Shown: in pieces, positions 35,559 through 44,572 of the stretch
How positions within the stretch are numbered: the stretch's first letter is position 1
Layout: every line of letters begins with the position of its first letter
From: an uncultured Alphaproteobacteria bacterium
GTDB lineage: Bacteria; Pseudomonadota; Alphaproteobacteria; MPNO01; UBA830
DNA: 64,000 bases
Assembly: GCA_913046035.1 (NCBI GenBank)
Contig: CAJWSW010000001.1
Location: forward strand, 37,411 to 101,410
Direction of reading: 5' to 3'
The notes under the pieces: model-generated
Databases searched by the model: none
Told to the model about the DNA's origin: nothing
The model's input: the letters and a program-made list of their open reading frames with translations, nothing else
Program-made: the position numbers and the translations under genes

Positions 35559-36569
35559 ATGGTGACTCGGGTTGCGATTAACGGCTTTGGCCGCATAGGA
35601 CGGCTGACGCTGCGTGCGGCGTTAGAGTCAGGCCGTAAAGATATAGAATTTGTAGCTATTAATGATCTCGGTTCGACTGAGATGAACGCGCTGCTTCTTC
35701 AACGTGATACTACGCATGGACCTTTAGCTAAGAGAGTGAAGGCTACTGCAACCGGAATCAACGCCGGAAACGGCGTAATGAAAGTGTTTTCCGAACGTGA
35801 TCCTGAGAACCTGCCTTGGGATAGGTTAGGGATAGACGTTGTTCTTGAGTGCACCGGGATATTTACAAAACGGGATATGGCCGAGAAACATCTGAAGGCG
35901 GGTGCAAAGAAAGTTCTGATTTCTGCGCCTGGAACAGGAGAGGATCTAACCGTTGTTTATGGGGTCAATGATCATAAGCTGCGCAAGTCACACACAGTGG
36001 TGTCGAATGCATCGTGCACCACTAATTGTCTGGCCCCTGTGGCTTCAGTTATGCACAAGGCATTTAATATTCAGCAAGGCTATATGACAACAATTCACGC
36101 CTATACCGGTGATCAGCGTATCCTTGATACATTACACAGCGACCCACGCCGCGCTCGCGCAGCGGGACAGTCGATGATCCCAACTTCAACGGGTGCCGCA
36201 AAGGCAGTTGGTTTGGTTCTGCCGGAACTTAACGGAAAGTTGGACGGTACCTCGATAAGAGTACCGACTCCTAATGTCTCGGTTATTGATTTCACTTTTA
36301 TTCCGAAAAAGAAAACAACGGTCGACGAGGTAAATGCTGCGGCCATTAAGGCTTCGCAATCGAAGAGGCTCAAAGGCATTCTCAACATTAATGAAGCGCC
36401 GCTGGTTTCTTGTGATTTTAACCATGACCCTGCGTCTTCTACCTTCGATGTCACCCAAACGCAGGTAGTGGATGGCAAGCTTGTTCGCGTCGTAAGCTGG
36501 TATGATAATGAATGGGGATTTTCCAATCGCATGCTAGATACTGCTGCAGCAATGGGTAAGTTAAAATAG
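35559..36569 (+). CDS. gap: Glyceraldehyde-3-phosphate dehydrogenase (type I)
   Basis: NAD(P)-dependent glycolytic enzyme that makes 1,3-bisphosphoglycerate. The N-terminal NAD-binding segment VAINGFGRIGRLTLRA and the active site SNASCTTNCLAP with Cys153 are clear. TIHAYTGDQRILD and the end segment SWYDNEWGFSNRMLD are also present. The length of 336 residues is normal. GGAGGG lies six bases before the ATG, a strong ribosome site that fits a highly expressed gene. It lies between tkt and pgk. Confidence 0.97.
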   Translation: MVTRVAINGFGRIGRLTLRAALESGRKDIEFVAINDLGSTEMNALLLQRDTTHGPLAKRVKATATGINAGNGVMKVFSERDPENLPWDRLGIDVVLECTGIFTKRDMAEKHLKAGAKKVLISAPGTGEDLTVVYGVNDHKLRKSHTVVSNASCTTNCLAPVASVMHKAFNIQQGYMTTIHAYTGDQRILDTLHSDPRRARAAGQSMIPTSTGAAKAVGLVLPELNGKLDGTSIRVPTPNVSVIDFTFIPKKKTTVDEVNAAAIKASQSKRLKGILNINEAPLVSCDFNHDPASSTFDVTQTQVVDGKLVRVVSWYDNEWGFSNRMLDTAAAMGKLK

Positions 36570-36606
36570 GTATCCAATTTTCCTGTCATATCGGCCTTCC
36601 CACTCA

Positions 36607-36630
36607 ACCCCCACATTAGCTGCTGGGGGT
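36607..36630 (+). promoter_or_regulatory. Intercistronic hairpin between gap and pgk
   Basis: ACCCCCA at 36607-36613 pairs perfectly with TGGGGGT at 36624-36630 around a ten-base loop. No T run follows, so it is not a standard terminator. It may protect the 3' end of a processed gap message or pause transcription before pgk. Confidence 0.45.
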
Positions 36631-36677
36631 GCCGACGTCGATAAGTATGGAAGGCTTGGGTAAGGGTGGGGTCGAAA

Positions 36678-37865
36678 ATGTTTAAGACCATTGATCAGCA
36701 TGATGTATCGGGTAAAAAGGTGTTGGTTCGTGCCGATTTAAATGTTCCGATGCATGATGGCGTGGTAACCGATGCCACCCGCCTTGAACGGCTCGCGCCA
36801 ACAATCATAGAACTGTTGGATAGAGGCGCGCTGGTGATCATTACGTCGCATTTCGGTCGGCCTGAGGGTGAGCGAAGATCCGAGATGACCATGGCAACAC
36901 TCTGTGGTCCGCTTTCTGATGTTTTGGGAGGGCGTAATGTCGTCTTTGCTGATGACTGTATTGGGCCAGAAGCGAGAAAAGTGATCGATTCGGCTACAGG
37001 CAGCGATGTGGTGCTTCTTGAAAATCTCCGGTTCCACGCTGGAGAAGAGGATAATGACGCGGCCTTTGCAAGCAAATTGGCATCGCTTGCTGATATTTAT
37101 GTGAACGATGCGTTTTCGGTCGCACATCGTGCGCATGCTTCGACAGAAAAACTGCCGAGGTTGCTGCCTAGTGCTGCGGGCCGTTTGATGCAGGCGGAGT
37201 TGGCTGCGCTCAATTCCGCACTTGGCAGTCCGGAGCGTCCCGTTGGTGCAATTGTTGGTGGAGCGAAAATCTCGACCAAGCTCGATCTGCTCGAAAATCT
37301 TGTCAAAAAGGTAGACATGCTTGCGATTGGCGGCGCGATGGCGAATACTTTCCTTTATGCGTTGGGTACTGATGTTGGGAAGTCTTTATGTGAAGCCCAG
37401 ATGCGGCCTACCGCGCTAAAGATACTTGGCATCGCTGATCATGCGGGCTGTGAAATCATCCTGCCGTCAGACGCGGTGGTCGCTACCGAACTCGCTGAAG
37501 GGGTCCCAAGTCAAATAGTGCCAGCAACGGCTGTTCCCTCCGATATGATGATCCTCGATATTGGTCCGGGCAGCGCTAATGCGCTCGCTGCTATGATGGG
37601 CGATTTAAGAACGCTGGTTTGGAACGGCCCACTAGGTGCATTTGAGGTCGCGCCGTTCGATGCTGGCACAGTAATGTTGGCAAAGGTTGCCGCCGATCTA
37701 ACCCGATCGGGCTTTTTGAATACGGTCGCTGGCGGGGGCGATACTGTCGCCGCGCTCGCTGCCGCGGATGTGGTTGATGAATTTTCTTATGTTTCAACTG
37801 CAGGTGGAGCGTTTCTCGAATGGATGGAAGGTAAGGAGCTTCCTGGCGTGAAAGCACTTGATTAG
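36678..37865 (+). CDS. pgk: Phosphoglycerate kinase
   Basis: Makes ATP from 1,3-bisphosphoglycerate in glycolysis and runs in reverse in gluconeogenesis. Family segments are VLVRADLNVPMHDG, ITSHFGRPEG, LLENLRFHAGEE, VNDAFSVAHRAHAST, VGGAKISTKLDLLENL and the C-terminal nucleotide part WNGPLGAFE with VAGGGDTVAAL. The length of 395 residues is standard. The ATG at 36678 follows a G-rich ribosome site; an upstream GTG at 36666 is less likely. It follows gap by 108 bases with a hairpin in the gap. Confidence 0.97.
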   Translation: MFKTIDQHDVSGKKVLVRADLNVPMHDGVVTDATRLERLAPTIIELLDRGALVIITSHFGRPEGERRSEMTMATLCGPLSDVLGGRNVVFADDCIGPEARKVIDSATGSDVVLLENLRFHAGEEDNDAAFASKLASLADIYVNDAFSVAHRAHASTEKLPRLLPSAAGRLMQAELAALNSALGSPERPVGAIVGGAKISTKLDLLENLVKKVDMLAIGGAMANTFLYALGTDVGKSLCEAQMRPTALKILGIADHAGCEIILPSDAVVATELAEGVPSQIVPATAVPSDMMILDIGPGSANALAAMMGDLRTLVWNGPLGAFEVAPFDAGTVMLAKVAADLTRSGFLNTVAGGGDTVAALAAADVVDEFSYVSTAGGAFLEWMEGKELPGVKALD

Positions 37866-37956
37866 ATTCGCTGTAAAATGTTCGCCTAGTCACTCCGGCG
37901 ATGCTTCGTTAAGCGAACTGCTCTGAGTCTTCTCACCTTAATTTATCTACCGATGC

Positions 37957-38682
37957 TTAGCTTCTCGCATTTGCCGCAATAAAAGTTTTGATTTCCGCGT
38001 CGGTCATCGCCCCGGGAAACATTTCTGCGCGCATGGCAACCCGCTGGGCGCTAATGTCTTTGATCGCATCCTTCATCCGCGTTAGTTCCTTTTCGGTGTT
38101 AATTAAATTTACGCAGATTTTTGCCTGTTCGGCGTAATGGTCTTTTTCATCCTCATAAATGATATTCATGGCTTTCGCGGTCATATCGTTGACGGTGCTG
38201 CCGGACAACTTCGCCCCCTCTCGGAAAAGGCGGGCGCCCCCGCCTTCAGTGAAGCCAACCGCCGCCCGCGTCAGTTCGTCGTTGACATAGCTGCGGCGGA
38301 GATCCCCAAGTTTTTTTTCTTCCTGGAGTTGCACTGTGTCTTCCGCGGCGATCGGTCGGCCCATTACGTGTTCGAGGATATCGGCTAACATAACATAGTG
38401 ATTGAACTCCTCCGTAAGTTGGGTGAGCAAAAAATGGTATTCGTGCCGGTCTATAGATTTGTCAATTTCTGGAAACCGGTCGACAAGCTCCTTGAGTTCG
38501 CGGTGCAAACCGTTAAAGAACCCATCGACCGGATGGAGTTCTTTCCATAGCTGCGCTCTCAGGTAAAACGCGTGATCATCTTCGGTTGCATCTTGGTAGT
38601 ACCGCCTTGCGATTTCGCCTTCGCATTCCCAGTAGGGCCATGCAACGTCTACAAGTGTTTCTTCGATATTCTTCTTCATCAT
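37957..38682 (-). CDS. Ferritin-like, probable di-iron helical protein
   Basis: A 241-residue, mostly helical protein with two ExxH motifs, EEFNH near residue 90 and EKDH near residue 180, plus further glutamates in EGEIARR and ELHPVDGFFNGLHREL. This pattern fits a four-helix bundle with a carboxylate-bridged di-iron site, as in ferritin-like oxidases and rubrerythrin relatives. I cannot place it in a named family. It has no signal peptide or membrane segment. It is divergent to, and only about 110 bases from, an SdhA-like flavoprotein with a small [2Fe-2S] protein, which could supply electrons (inference). Confidence 0.7.
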   Translation of the reverse strand: MMKKNIEETLVDVAWPYWECEGEIARRYYQDATEDDHAFYLRAQLWKELHPVDGFFNGLHRELKELVDRFPEIDKSIDRHEYHFLLTQLTEEFNHYVMLADILEHVMGRPIAAEDTVQLQEEKKLGDLRRSYVNDELTRAAVGFTEGGGARLFREGAKLSGSTVNDMTAKAMNIIYEDEKDHYAEQAKICVNLINTEKELTRMKDAIKDISAQRVAMRAEMFPGAMTDAEIKTFIAANARS

Positions 38683-38794
38683 TGCCTCAAGGTTGAGCTC
38701 TATTCCTGCAATTTTAGCAACCCCCTATTTTTTACGCCAGATTGCGAAAGCGCAAAGGATCCGCGAATATACCAAGGACAGGAGTTTTATAAAA

Positions 38795-40489
38795 ATGATT
38801 CATCTTGAAACTGACGTGCTTGTTGTAGGCGCTGGAGGCGCTGGCATGTATGCAGCCATTGCGGCCGCGCGTAATGATGCAGATGTCATACTAGCGGATA
38901 AATCGATGATTAGTCGTGGCGGCGCCACCATAATGGCGCAGATGACAACAGCGGCTGCGCTTGGCGAGCAAGAGCCTGACAGCTGGGAAAAGCACCTTAA
39001 TGACACTCTCGATGCCGGCCGTGGTCTTTGTAATGAAGAGTTATCAGGCATCTTGTGCAGAGAAGCGGTTGATCGGATCCATGAAATGGATGATTGGAAG
39101 GTCGGCTGGGCGCGGAAAGATGGCAAAATTACTGGCGTAATGGCACCTGGTCACAGCGTACCCCGCTGCGTCTATGTTGATTTTTTGAACACTGGCCCGG
39201 CGGTGGCGAAATGCCTGCGTACGCAGGTGGCGCGTGCAAACAGCGTTATGCGGGTTAGCGGACTTGCGATCAACGATATTGTTGTTGATGACGGGATTGT
39301 CGTCGGCGCGGTCGGCTGGAACATAGAGGACCAAACGCCGGTAACTATCGCGGCTAAAGCGGTTGTACTGGCGGCGGGTGGGCTGACGCGGCTTTATGCT
39401 CGCAACAGCGCATCGGTAAATATGAATGGAGACGCCTACGCCATGGCACTCCGAGCCGGCGCCGATTTGATCGATATGGAATTTCCCCAGTTCTTTCCAA
39501 TTGGGCATCTCGCACCACGCCTCGTCGGAATGGACCCAATAATGTGGGATCCGTTTCGTTACAAATTAGGCGGGCGTCTATTTAATGCCGAAGGTAAGGA
39601 GTTCCTCCACCGGTATGGAGGCGAAGATGCAGAAAAATACACCACTACACGCGATATTATTTCATATGGGATAACAAAAGAAAACGAGGCTGGGCGAACC
39701 ACAGAAAATGGTGGCGTGCATCTTAGTTTTCAACACATTCCCGAGGAACAGCTGCGCAACGCGTTTGGCCCTGTGATTGATAAGCTTGCGAGTAACGGTA
39801 TCGATTTAACTAAGCGGACCATCGAAGTGTCACCTATTGCCCATTACCACATGGGTGGGATACGGGTAAATGAACAGATGGAAACCAGCGTCCCGGGACT
39901 TTATGGTGCCGGCGAAGCAGTAGGCGGTGCCAATGGTGCCAACCGGCTTTCAGGCAACGCAATCCCGGAAGCGTTTGTGTTTGGTGAACGGGCAGGACGA
40001 TTTGCTGCGGGCTACGCAAACGGCCGTAAGCAGGGCTGGTCGGATATGGGCGCAGAAGAACATCTTGACCGGCTTGACGCTCTTACAGGGCGTCAGACTG
40101 ATGCGAACGGCGAGCTCTCGGCGCTAGGCGAAATGTGGGCTGAACTGCAGACATTGATGTGGGATAAAGTTGGCGTGCTGCGAACAGAAGTAAAGCTTAT
40201 GGCTGCCCTTGCACGTATCCGCGAAATGCGGCCGGAACTCGAGGCAATCACTCCGACTAATGATGCGGAATTCAATCTTACCTTGCAAGACTGGTACGAC
40301 CTGCGCTCAGCCCTGCTGACGGCAGAGTCAGTTGCGCTCGCAGCGATTAATCGGACTGAAAGCCGCGGTGCGCACCAACGCGAGGACTACGAGGAAATCG
40401 ATCCTGCGCAATCCCATAACCAGCGTCTGCAGCTCGACCGAAATGGTAGCTTAGTGTCTGATTATCTCTCAGTAGGGCGCGCCGCATGA
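38795..40489 (+). CDS. SdhA/FrdA-like FAD-binding reductase subunit
   Basis: A 564-residue flavoprotein of the succinate dehydrogenase/fumarate reductase/aspartate oxidase family. The FAD dinucleotide motif is VLVVGAGGAGMYAAIA; VVLAAGGLTRLY, IAHYHMGGIRVNEQME and GGANGANRLSGNAIPEAFVFG are the other signatures. The histidine that links FAD covalently in SdhA (SHTVAAQGG) is absent from the matching SRGGATIMAQM segment, so FAD is probably held without a covalent bond. GGAG lies ten bases before the ATG at 38795. Its stop overlaps the following ferredoxin gene by four bases. No membrane anchor or full-length SdhB follows, so it is unlikely to be the respiratory enzyme. Confidence 0.85.
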   Translation: MIHLETDVLVVGAGGAGMYAAIAAARNDADVILADKSMISRGGATIMAQMTTAAALGEQEPDSWEKHLNDTLDAGRGLCNEELSGILCREAVDRIHEMDDWKVGWARKDGKITGVMAPGHSVPRCVYVDFLNTGPAVAKCLRTQVARANSVMRVSGLAINDIVVDDGIVVGAVGWNIEDQTPVTIAAKAVVLAAGGLTRLYARNSASVNMNGDAYAMALRAGADLIDMEFPQFFPIGHLAPRLVGMDPIMWDPFRYKLGGRLFNAEGKEFLHRYGGEDAEKYTTTRDIISYGITKENEAGRTTENGGVHLSFQHIPEEQLRNAFGPVIDKLASNGIDLTKRTIEVSPIAHYHMGGIRVNEQMETSVPGLYGAGEAVGGANGANRLSGNAIPEAFVFGERAGRFAAGYANGRKQGWSDMGAEEHLDRLDALTGRQTDANGELSALGEMWAELQTLMWDKVGVLRTEVKLMAALARIREMRPELEAITPTNDAEFNLTLQDWYDLRSALLTAESVALAAINRTESRGAHQREDYEEIDPAQSHNQRLQLDRNGSLVSDYLSVGRAA

Positions 40490-40854
40490 GCACGCAACCT
40501 AAGTCAGTAGCCGTCACTATTCAGCGCGGTGCACCCGGTGTTGAGGGTCACACCGAGACTTTTGATGTGCCATATCGAGAGGGTATGTCAGTGCTTGATG
40601 CGGTGGTGTGGATCAGGACAAATGTCGATTCCTCAATCGCGTTTCGTTATAGCTGTGTCAACGCCAACGCCTGCAAGGAATGTATGGTCTCTGTTAATGG
40701 CAAAACCGAGTATGCCTGTACAGCGAGGCTATCAACCGAGAGCACGACTGTTGGTCCGCTAACTAACAAGACGCTAATTCGCGATCTCGTAACGGATATT
40801 GTACCTCCAAAGGAAAATCTGCGTGCAATCCTTGCAGCGCGCGACGGAGGTTAG
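40486..40854 (+). CDS. Half-length SdhB/FrdB-like [2Fe-2S] protein
   Basis: A 122-residue protein that matches only the N-terminal plant-type ferredoxin domain of succinate dehydrogenase iron-sulfur subunits. Cluster ligands are Cys57, Cys63, Cys66 and Cys78 (C-x5-C-x2-C-x11-C), in SCVNANACKECMVSVNG and YACTARL. The C-terminal domain with the [4Fe-4S] and [3Fe-4S] clusters is missing and the gene ends cleanly with its own stop, so this appears to be a natural short form. It overlaps the flavoprotein gene as ATGA, so the two are probably made in fixed ratio as a two-subunit reductase. Confidence 0.85.
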   Translation: MSTQPKSVAVTIQRGAPGVEGHTETFDVPYREGMSVLDAVVWIRTNVDSSIAFRYSCVNANACKECMVSVNGKTEYACTARLSTESTTVGPLTNKTLIRDLVTDIVPPKENLRAILAARDGG

Positions 40855-40955
40855 GGTCTCTATAATGTTTGCTGTGTTCTTTAACCGAGCAGGCATCGCT
40901 ATATTTTAAATGCCGCTCGACGTTCGAAACGTAATTTCAAGAAGGTTTCGGGGAC

Positions 40956-41975
40956 CTAGGTTTCGGCTTCCAACATTTTGGTCACCACCCGTCGCGCTTG
41001 CAAAACCCCGGCATCTGCATTGATGTCAATGCCTTCCCAATGTCGGCCCGCACTATCAATATTTCGCTGCTGCGCGGCAAGTATGTCTACGTCTTCACCG
41101 AAAGCAGTCTGTGCGGCATTGGCCAAAAATTTTGTTAGTTCAGTGTCGTCAAGGCGATAGTTACGCGCATGGTGCCAGAAATAATGACAGGAATCGTTGG
41201 TTTCTGGGGTTATGGTGTGGTTTGAGTAGACCGTGATACCCTCGTTGCGATTTCCGTCTTTTGCGCCAGTGCCTGCATTAGCACACCCCGCGTCGATCAC
41301 AACATGGGTAGGTGCTGTCCAACTAATAAGTTGCCACCGGTCAACATTCCCAAGAAAATTACCTGCGGTGGCGAACATAGCAGGTGGCTTCTTGTCCATG
41401 ATCCATCTCTCGATACGGACCTGGTCGGCATCGCGATATGTATGCAGTGGTGCATCAGTAACGCCGTCGGCGCCAAGAGTTGTCGCATGCACAAATTGCA
41501 CATGCGATAAATCAAGCAGATTGTCGACAAGAAGTTGGTGATTACCCTGGACGTGGAAGTAGCCTGAATTAGAAATCCAGTTTGGATCATCATTCCAGTG
41601 ATAGTCAGGTATTGTACTAGGGTCTGCCTTATCTGGATCACCTGGCCAGATCCAGATATAGCGGTATCGTTCTACAATCGGATAAGGCCGTACACTTGCG
41701 TTGGGCGGTACACGTTTTTGTCCTGGCACTGAGACACAAGTTCCTGTTTTATCGAATTCCAACCCGTGATAGCCACATTGTATCTTGTCGCCGGTCCGCT
41801 TACCTAGTGATAGGGGAAGATGCCGATGGCAGCACCGATCTTCTAAAGCGGCGGGCGCACCATTGCTATCTCTGAAGACAACAATAGGGTCGCCACAAAT
41901 AGTACGACCAAGTAGATTCCCTGTAAGTTCGTGACTTTCAGCAGCGACGTACCACGCGTTTTTTATGAAAATCAT
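40956..41975 (-). CDS. Rieske-type aromatic-ring-hydroxylating oxygenase, alpha subunit
   Basis: A 339-residue oxygenase of the vanillate O-demethylase/phthalate-dioxygenase-like type. The N-terminal Rieske [2Fe-2S] site is RCCHRHLPL (Cys48, His50) and CGYHG (Cys67, His70). The catalytic domain has the mononuclear iron motif NLLDLSHVQFVH with the bridging Asp and a histidine pair. Family members demethylate methoxy aromatics or hydroxylate rings and need a separate reductase, which is not adjacent. The start overlaps the molybdenum hydroxylase gene by four bases, so both are translated from one message. Confidence 0.9.
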   Translation of the reverse strand: MIFIKNAWYVAAESHELTGNLLGRTICGDPIVVFRDSNGAPAALEDRCCHRHLPLSLGKRTGDKIQCGYHGLEFDKTGTCVSVPGQKRVPPNASVRPYPIVERYRYIWIWPGDPDKADPSTIPDYHWNDDPNWISNSGYFHVQGNHQLLVDNLLDLSHVQFVHATTLGADGVTDAPLHTYRDADQVRIERWIMDKKPPAMFATAGNFLGNVDRWQLISWTAPTHVVIDAGCANAGTGAKDGNRNEGITVYSNHTITPETNDSCHYFWHHARNYRLDDTELTKFLANAAQTAFGEDVDILAAQQRNIDSAGRHWEGIDINADAGVLQARRVVTKMLEAET

Positions 41976-44290
41976 CCTGAATTTTCCATTATCATTTCCA
42001 CAACACGTTTCGGTTCAATAGGAAGGTCGCGTATGACTATGCCGAATTCCGACAGTGCATCGTCAACTGCGGATGCGATTGCTGATGTGACCGGGATTGT
42101 TCCACCTTCGCCTGCACCTTTGACACCCAGCGGGTTGAGAGGTGTTGGGCTTTCCATGTGAACGATTTCGAAGCTCGGAACTTCGGGAGCGGTTGGCAGA
42201 AGGTATTCACCAAAATTAGTCGTCTGCGGTTGGCCTTGTTCGTCGTATACCATCCTTTCAAATAACGCACTGCCGAGACCGTGAGTAGCGCCGCCGGTGA
42301 TCTGGCCCTCGACGATCGTTGGATTTATAAGCTTGCCGCTATCGTGCACGATGACGTAGTTCATTATTTTAACATGCCCGGTTCCAGGGTCTACCTCGAC
42401 TTCTGCGACATGCACGCCATTACAATAAGTTAGAGTTGGTGGACTGAAATTGGCGGTGGCTTCCATCCCGGGATCCACGCCGCCCGGCAGTGAAAAACCT
42501 GGCATACCCTGTACCGCGCGGGTTACATCGCCCAGGCTAACTGACATATCAGGAACGCCTCGGACCGAGATACGGCCCTTAGCGATTTCTAGGTCTTCCT
42601 CCGGCGCTTCCATCATGTGTGCAGCAACTTTTAATGCCTTTTTGCGTACCTCTAGGGATGCCACGTGGACTGAGGATCCCGCCGTTACCGCTTGACGGCT
42701 GGCAAAAGCGCCGAGGCCAAGAGACACGGAGCCAGTATCGCCAGTGACGACTTCGATGTCTTCGATATCTATTCCTATCTGCGAGGCGCACACTTGCGCC
42801 AGAGCCGTTTTTAGGCCCTGGCCCTGATCTGTCGCGCCCGTATAGATAACGATCTTTCCGGAAGGCTTAACGCGTACGGTAGCGGATTCGAAAGGGCCCC
42901 GACCCGTGCCCTCTACATAATTTGCAATTCCAATCCCTAAATAGCGTCCTTCGGCACGAGCCTTGGCCTGCCGCGCGCGAAAATCGTTGTAGTCAGAACG
43001 CTCTAGTGCGGCATCCAGCGCTGCTGGGTAATTTCCAGAATCATATGTCATGGTCGCGCCGTCACGCGTTTTGATCTGAGTGTCGTATGGCATCGCCTCA
43101 GTGGGTATGAGGTTTCGGCGCCTGACCTCCACCCTGTCGATATTTAACTCGCGTGCGATCCGGTCCATGAGGCGTTCCATGGCAAATGTTCCTTGGGGTC
43201 GGCCGGCACCGCGCACAGGTGTAACCGGGGTCATATTGGTGAGTGCCATTTTGACATCTAGCGACATTGTCGGCAGTTCGTAGGGACCCAGGAAATTTGT
43301 TGCCGCGTTATATGGTAAATTTACCCCATATGGGGTGTAGGCGCCATGGTCGTGCGCCATGCTGCCTCGCACTCCCAGAAGATGTCCATCCACGTTGACG
43401 GCGACCTCCAGGTCCCAGAGCTGGTCGCGCTCCATCGTGGCAGAAGTGAAATGCTCTCGCCGGTCCTCAACCCACTTTACTGGTTTGCCCAGCTGCATGG
43501 CTGCGATTGGGATTGCGACCTCTTCTTGATAAAAAACGAATTTCGGTCCAAAGCCACCGCCGACGTTTGGTGTTACTACTCGGATGCTGTCTTCTGGCAG
43601 GTCTAATAGCTCGACGAGGATGGATTGTGCCCGATGTGCCATTTGGGTTGCTGACCATACGGTCAACTTTCCATCGTGTTCGTTTAGCCGTGCAGCGACG
43701 CCGCGGCACTCAATGGCATGGCCTAGACCCTTGTGTTGGTGAAGTGTTTCGCGAAAGATATGTGCAGCGTCGGCGAATGCGCTATCGACATCGCCATAGG
43801 AGAGCGTAAAGCCCGCAACGTTATTATCTTTTAGTTCGTTGTTAGCTTTGGGTGCGCCGTCTTCTAGCGCGGCAACGTAGTTAGAGGAAACGGGTAATGC
43901 GTCATAGGATACGTCGACGAGTGCTGCCCCGTCTTCCGCGCTGTAGGGGGTTTCAGCGATTACCATTGCAATTGGCTCGCCCACATAACGAACTTCGCCG
44001 TCCGCGAGGACTGATGGGCTGGCTGACAGTTTTAATGCGTTAGAAGGTTGTTCGACAGGCATTACTGTGTCGGTAAGAAAGTCACGCAAATCATCGAGTG
44101 TGTAAATAGTGACAACGCCATTAGCTGCGAGCGCTGCCATTGCGTTTATATTAGTGACTTTTGCATGCGCGAAGGGGCTACGTACAAAAGCGGCATAAAG
44201 CATGTTGGGGAGGTGAATGTCGTCTAGGTAACGCCCTTTCCCTCTTAATAAAGCGGGATCCTCTACGCGTTTTATCTTTTCGCCGAACAT
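41972..44290 (-). CDS. Xanthine-dehydrogenase/CO-dehydrogenase-type molybdopterin-binding large subunit
   Basis: A 772-residue molybdenum hydroxylase large subunit. The N-terminal aldehyde oxidase hammerhead domain starts KRVEDPALLRGKGRYLDDI. The molybdopterin domains show GGGFGPKF, PVRGAGRPQGTFAMERLMD, GATDQGQGLKTALAQ and VKGAGEGGTIPV with the catalytic glutamate. The CO-dehydrogenase form-I loop AYRCSFR is not present, so aerobic CO oxidation is unlikely. The FAD medium subunit and [2Fe-2S] small subunit that normally lie beside it are missing here. ATG 44290 has AAGGAG ten bases upstream. It is coupled to a Rieske oxygenase gene, so an aromatic or heteroaromatic ring could be the shared substrate (inference). 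Confidence 0.9.
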   Translation of the reverse strand: MFGEKIKRVEDPALLRGKGRYLDDIHLPNMLYAAFVRSPFAHAKVTNINAMAALAANGVVTIYTLDDLRDFLTDTVMPVEQPSNALKLSASPSVLADGEVRYVGEPIAMVIAETPYSAEDGAALVDVSYDALPVSSNYVAALEDGAPKANNELKDNNVAGFTLSYGDVDSAFADAAHIFRETLHQHKGLGHAIECRGVAARLNEHDGKLTVWSATQMAHRAQSILVELLDLPEDSIRVVTPNVGGGFGPKFVFYQEEVAIPIAAMQLGKPVKWVEDRREHFTSATMERDQLWDLEVAVNVDGHLLGVRGSMAHDHGAYTPYGVNLPYNAATNFLGPYELPTMSLDVKMALTNMTPVTPVRGAGRPQGTFAMERLMDRIARELNIDRVEVRRRNLIPTEAMPYDTQIKTRDGATMTYDSGNYPAALDAALERSDYNDFRARQAKARAEGRYLGIGIANYVEGTGRGPFESATVRVKPSGKIVIYTGATDQGQGLKTALAQVCASQIGIDIEDIEVVTGDTGSVSLGLGAFASRQAVTAGSSVHVASLEVRKKALKVAAHMMEAPEEDLEIAKGRISVRGVPDMSVSLGDVTRAVQGMPGFSLPGGVDPGMEATANFSPPTLTYCNGVHVAEVEVDPGTGHVKIMNYVIVHDSGKLINPTIVEGQITGGATHGLGSALFERMVYDEQGQPQTTNFGEYLLPTAPEVPSFEIVHMESPTPLNPLGVKGAGEGGTIPVTSAIASAVDDALSEFGIVIRDLPIEPKRVVEMIMENSG

Positions 44291-44572
44291 GGTTCCTGTT
44301 CTCCTTCTAGGATAGAAGAATAACTGTCCTGGCACAGCGCGTCATCTCATGGCAGGAGAAAATTGAGCTGTGGATCCGAAGGTAAATTTCCTTTGTTAGA
44401 AGTCTACGCGATTTAGCGGGTGGTCGGATCTCGGTTAGAGTAGCCGTTCGAAAGCTAGTTTATAGGGTGTGTAGGGTATAATCATCCGCCGCAGTATTTT
44501 GATCAACGTGCGGATTGGACACGAGTTCGCAAAACCCTTGCATGCGTGCTCGTCGCAATTCATGTTTGGAGC

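Noticed and set aside
36113-36691. Minus-strand open frame of 192 codons
   Set aside because: Antisense shadow of gap; no ribosome site or family features.
38795-40854. Respiratory succinate dehydrogenase
   Set aside because: No FAD-linking histidine, no membrane anchor genes and only half of an SdhB.
41972-44290. Aerobic carbon monoxide dehydrogenase large subunit (coxL)
   Set aside because: The form-I active-site loop AYRCSFR is replaced by VRGAGRPQ and the coxM and coxS genes are absent.
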